Assembly (NCBI GenBank): GCA_947472965.1
Contig: CANJEF010000050.1
Location: forward strand, 1-7,764
Source: Sphingobacteriales bacterium
GTDB taxonomy: Bacteria > Bacteroidota > Bacteroidia > Chitinophagales > Chitinophagaceae
Direction of reading: 5' to 3'
DNA length: 7,764 bases
Both the position numbers and the translations under genes were made by a program. The notes beneath the pieces were generated by a model that was given only the letters and a program-made list of their open reading frames with translations, searched no databases and was not told where the DNA came from. Within the stretch, counting starts at the first letter, position 1; each line of letters starts with the position of its first letter. Of the stretch, positions 6,563 through 7,764 are shown in pieces.

Positions 6563-7258
6563 TTAATTACCTAGTGCGTGTGTGATTTCGGTTCCGAGCG
6601 GACTTACTCCAGGGTCAAAATATCCTACAAGTCTACCCTCTTCATCAATAAGATATTTTGAAAAATTCCATGAAGGCGCCTCTTTATTCCATCCATTTTT
6701 GGAAGGGTCTGATAGCCATTGAAAAAGAGGATGCTGACCCTTCCCCTTTACAACGATTGATTTAGTTGCAATTGGAAATTCAACCCCGTAATTTTTTTTG
6801 CAAAAAGCGGCAATCTCTTCATTACTTCCTTTTTCCTGATTCTTGAAATCATTTGCAGGAAAACCAATGATCACCAAATTGGTGTCATGTTTGCTATACA
6901 AAGATTGTAACTCTTCATACTGGGCAGTATACCCACAATCACTTGCAGTATTGGTTATTATTATTTTTTTCCCTTTCCAATTAGCGAGGCTTATTGTATC
7001 TCCATTGATCAATTCAACAGAAATGTCATAGATAGATGTTGTTGGTGAGGTCAACTTATCAGCTTCAATAACCCGGTTTTTTACCCCAAAAAAATTAGTG
7101 ATTCTCGTTAATGTCGGATAAAAACTTTTTAATATTTTTTGTCTGGAACTCATGCTGATGGATTGTGTTTTTGTAGATGATGTACAAGCCATAAAACTTA
7201 GGAAAATCAACAACAAAGGCAATAAAAAATAATTTCGGTTTTTGTGCTGAAAATACAT
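6563..7258 (-). CDS. glutathione peroxidase-family lipoprotein
   Basis: This thiol peroxidase reduces hydrogen peroxide or lipid hydroperoxides; bacterial members usually use thioredoxin. From the ATG at 7258 it has 231 aa. The first 24 residues form a lipoprotein signal peptide (basic KNR, hydrophobic YFLLPLLLIFLSFMA) ending at C25; the -3 residue of the lipobox is Phe, which is unusual. Cys+2 onward (TSSTK) is not acidic. A linker of about 45 residues precedes the peroxidase domain (about 75-231). This shows the peroxidatic C108 in NTASDCGYTAQY, GFPANDFKNQE (132-142), a probable resolving C153 in AFCKKNYGVEFP, and the WNFSKYLI motif (197-204) with W197 and N198. In the second motif, the usual Cys and catalytic Gln (PCNQF) are Ala and Asp. 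The frame stays open upstream to 7426, but that would overlap the aldehyde dehydrogenase and place the signal peptide inside the protein. The start lies 1 nt after the dehydrogenase stop. Confidence 0.92.
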   Translation of the reverse strand: MYFQHKNRNYFLLPLLLIFLSFMACTSSTKTQSISMSSRQKILKSFYPTLTRITNFFGVKNRVIEADKLTSPTTSIYDISVELINGDTISLANWKGKKIIITNTASDCGYTAQYEELQSLYSKHDTNLVIIGFPANDFKNQEKGSNEEIAAFCKKNYGVEFPIATKSIVVKGKGQHPLFQWLSDPSKNGWNKEAPSWNFSKYLIDEEGRLVGYFDPGVSPLGTEITHALGN

Positions 7259-7259
7259 A

Positions 7260-7764
7260 TTAAGTGAATTTGAATATTGATCTAAGCAATTTTGCTTTTT
7301 TACCAAAGGGTGCATACCAAACGGGTACATCAAACCAGGAGCGAGAATGCAATACGGCTTTGGGTCTTGTAAAAGTATCAAATCCATATTTTCCATGGTA
7401 TTGTCCCGTTCCACTTGGACCAACACCGCCGAAAGGAAGGTTTGGATTTCCCAGGTGAATCAACCCATTATTTATTGCACATCCACCAAAACGTATCCTT
7501 GAAATATAAAAATCCTGGACTTCCTTGCTATCCGCGTAGATATAGATTGAAAGTGGAAAAGGGTTTTTATCAACCCAATCCAAGACTTCTTCTTTTTGGC
7601 TATAGGTAATTACTGGAAGCAAGGGACCAAAAATCTCATCTTGCATGATATGATCGTCAATGGATACATTCTCTACAATCGTTGGCTCGATATATAAATC
7701 ATCTTCGCTATACCTTCCGCCACTTAAAATTTTCCCTTCACTCAAATATGAAATCAATTTGCTA
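7260..7764 (-). CDS. aldehyde dehydrogenase, class 3-like, C-terminal part only
   Basis: The gene runs off the window at 7764; about 167 C-terminal residues are visible. NAD(P)-dependent aldehyde dehydrogenases oxidise aldehydes to acids, and the class 3 group often acts on medium and long-chain fatty or aromatic aldehydes. The visible part holds QDEIFGPLLPVI with the cofactor-contacting EIFGP motif, INNGLIHLGNPNLPFGGVGPSG, and GQYHGKYGFDTFTRPKAVL, all typical of ALDH3 proteins. The tail ends in a hydrophobic and basic stretch (WYAPFGKKAKLLRSIFKF) that could touch the membrane, as in fatty aldehyde dehydrogenases, though it is not a clear membrane helix. The catalytic Cys and Glu lie upstream of the window. 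The TTG at 7757 is not a real start: the frame stays open to the edge. It is the first visible gene of the putative operon, ending 1 nt before the peroxidase ATG. Confidence 0.92.
   Translation of the reverse strand, partial: SKLISYLSEGKILSGGRYSEDDLYIEPTIVENVSIDDHIMQDEIFGPLLPVITYSQKEEVLDWVDKNPFPLSIYIYADSKEVQDFYISRIRFGGCAINNGLIHLGNPNLPFGGVGPSGTGQYHGKYGFDTFTRPKAVLHSRSWFDVPVWYAPFGKKAKLLRSIFKFT

Noticed and set aside
7259..7426. Long N-terminal extension of the peroxidase to 287 aa
   Set aside because: The extra 56 residues are antiparallel to nothing but overlap the aldehyde dehydrogenase in the same strand, in another frame, and would bury the lipoprotein signal peptide.
7415..7609. Plus-strand open frames inside the aldehyde dehydrogenase
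   Set aside because: They are shadows of a well-supported gene on the other strand and show no protein-like features.

Overview
The window reads as part of a Bacteroidota genome. The DNA is AT-rich, start codons lack Shine-Dalgarno sequences, and a textbook Bacteroidota promoter (TTTG, 19 nt, TAnnTTTG) lies upstream of the first gene. The carotenoid genes also suit pigmented members of the phylum. CruF and CrtD together suggest a maker of monocyclic or acyclic hydroxylated carotenoids (saproxanthin, flexixanthin or myxol type), so Cytophagales or Flavobacteriia are likely. The genus cannot be told from this window.

Layout. (1) 1-999, plus strand: a small heat-shock protein gene (hsp20) with its own promoter, a strong GC-rich hairpin just after its stop, then a small helical protein of unknown function. 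(2) 992-3678, minus strand: a two-component pair. A soluble PAS-PAS histidine kinase overlaps by 4 nt (ATGA) a response regulator that joins a receiver domain to a complete CRP/FNR-like module. The regulator gene runs 8 nt into the unknown gene from the opposite side. (3) 3766-7764, minus strand, transcribed from high to low coordinates: the C-terminal part of a class 3-like aldehyde dehydrogenase, a lipoprotein glutathione peroxidase, isopentenyl-diphosphate isomerase (idi), a CrtD-like carotenoid desaturase and a CruF-like carotenoid hydratase. Gaps are 1, 21, 5 and 53 nt, so this is probably one operon.

How the genes may work together. Idi makes the DMAPP/IPP supply for isoprenoids. CruF hydrates the psi end of a carotene, and CrtD then desaturates next to the new hydroxyl, so the last two genes are consecutive tailoring steps. 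No phytoene synthase, first desaturase (crtI) or cyclase is present, so the rest of the pathway must lie elsewhere. A cell-envelope peroxidase and an aldehyde dehydrogenase in the same transcription unit suggest a membrane-protection theme: carotenoid quenching, lipid peroxide reduction and removal of aldehydes from lipid breakdown. The kinase and regulator lie 87 nt downstream on the same strand and, with hsp20 beyond them, give the neighbourhood a general stress flavour. Regulation of these genes by the two-component pair is a hypothesis only. No RNA genes, CRISPR arrays, insertion sequences or phage genes were seen, and no gap longer than 300 bases lacks a gene.
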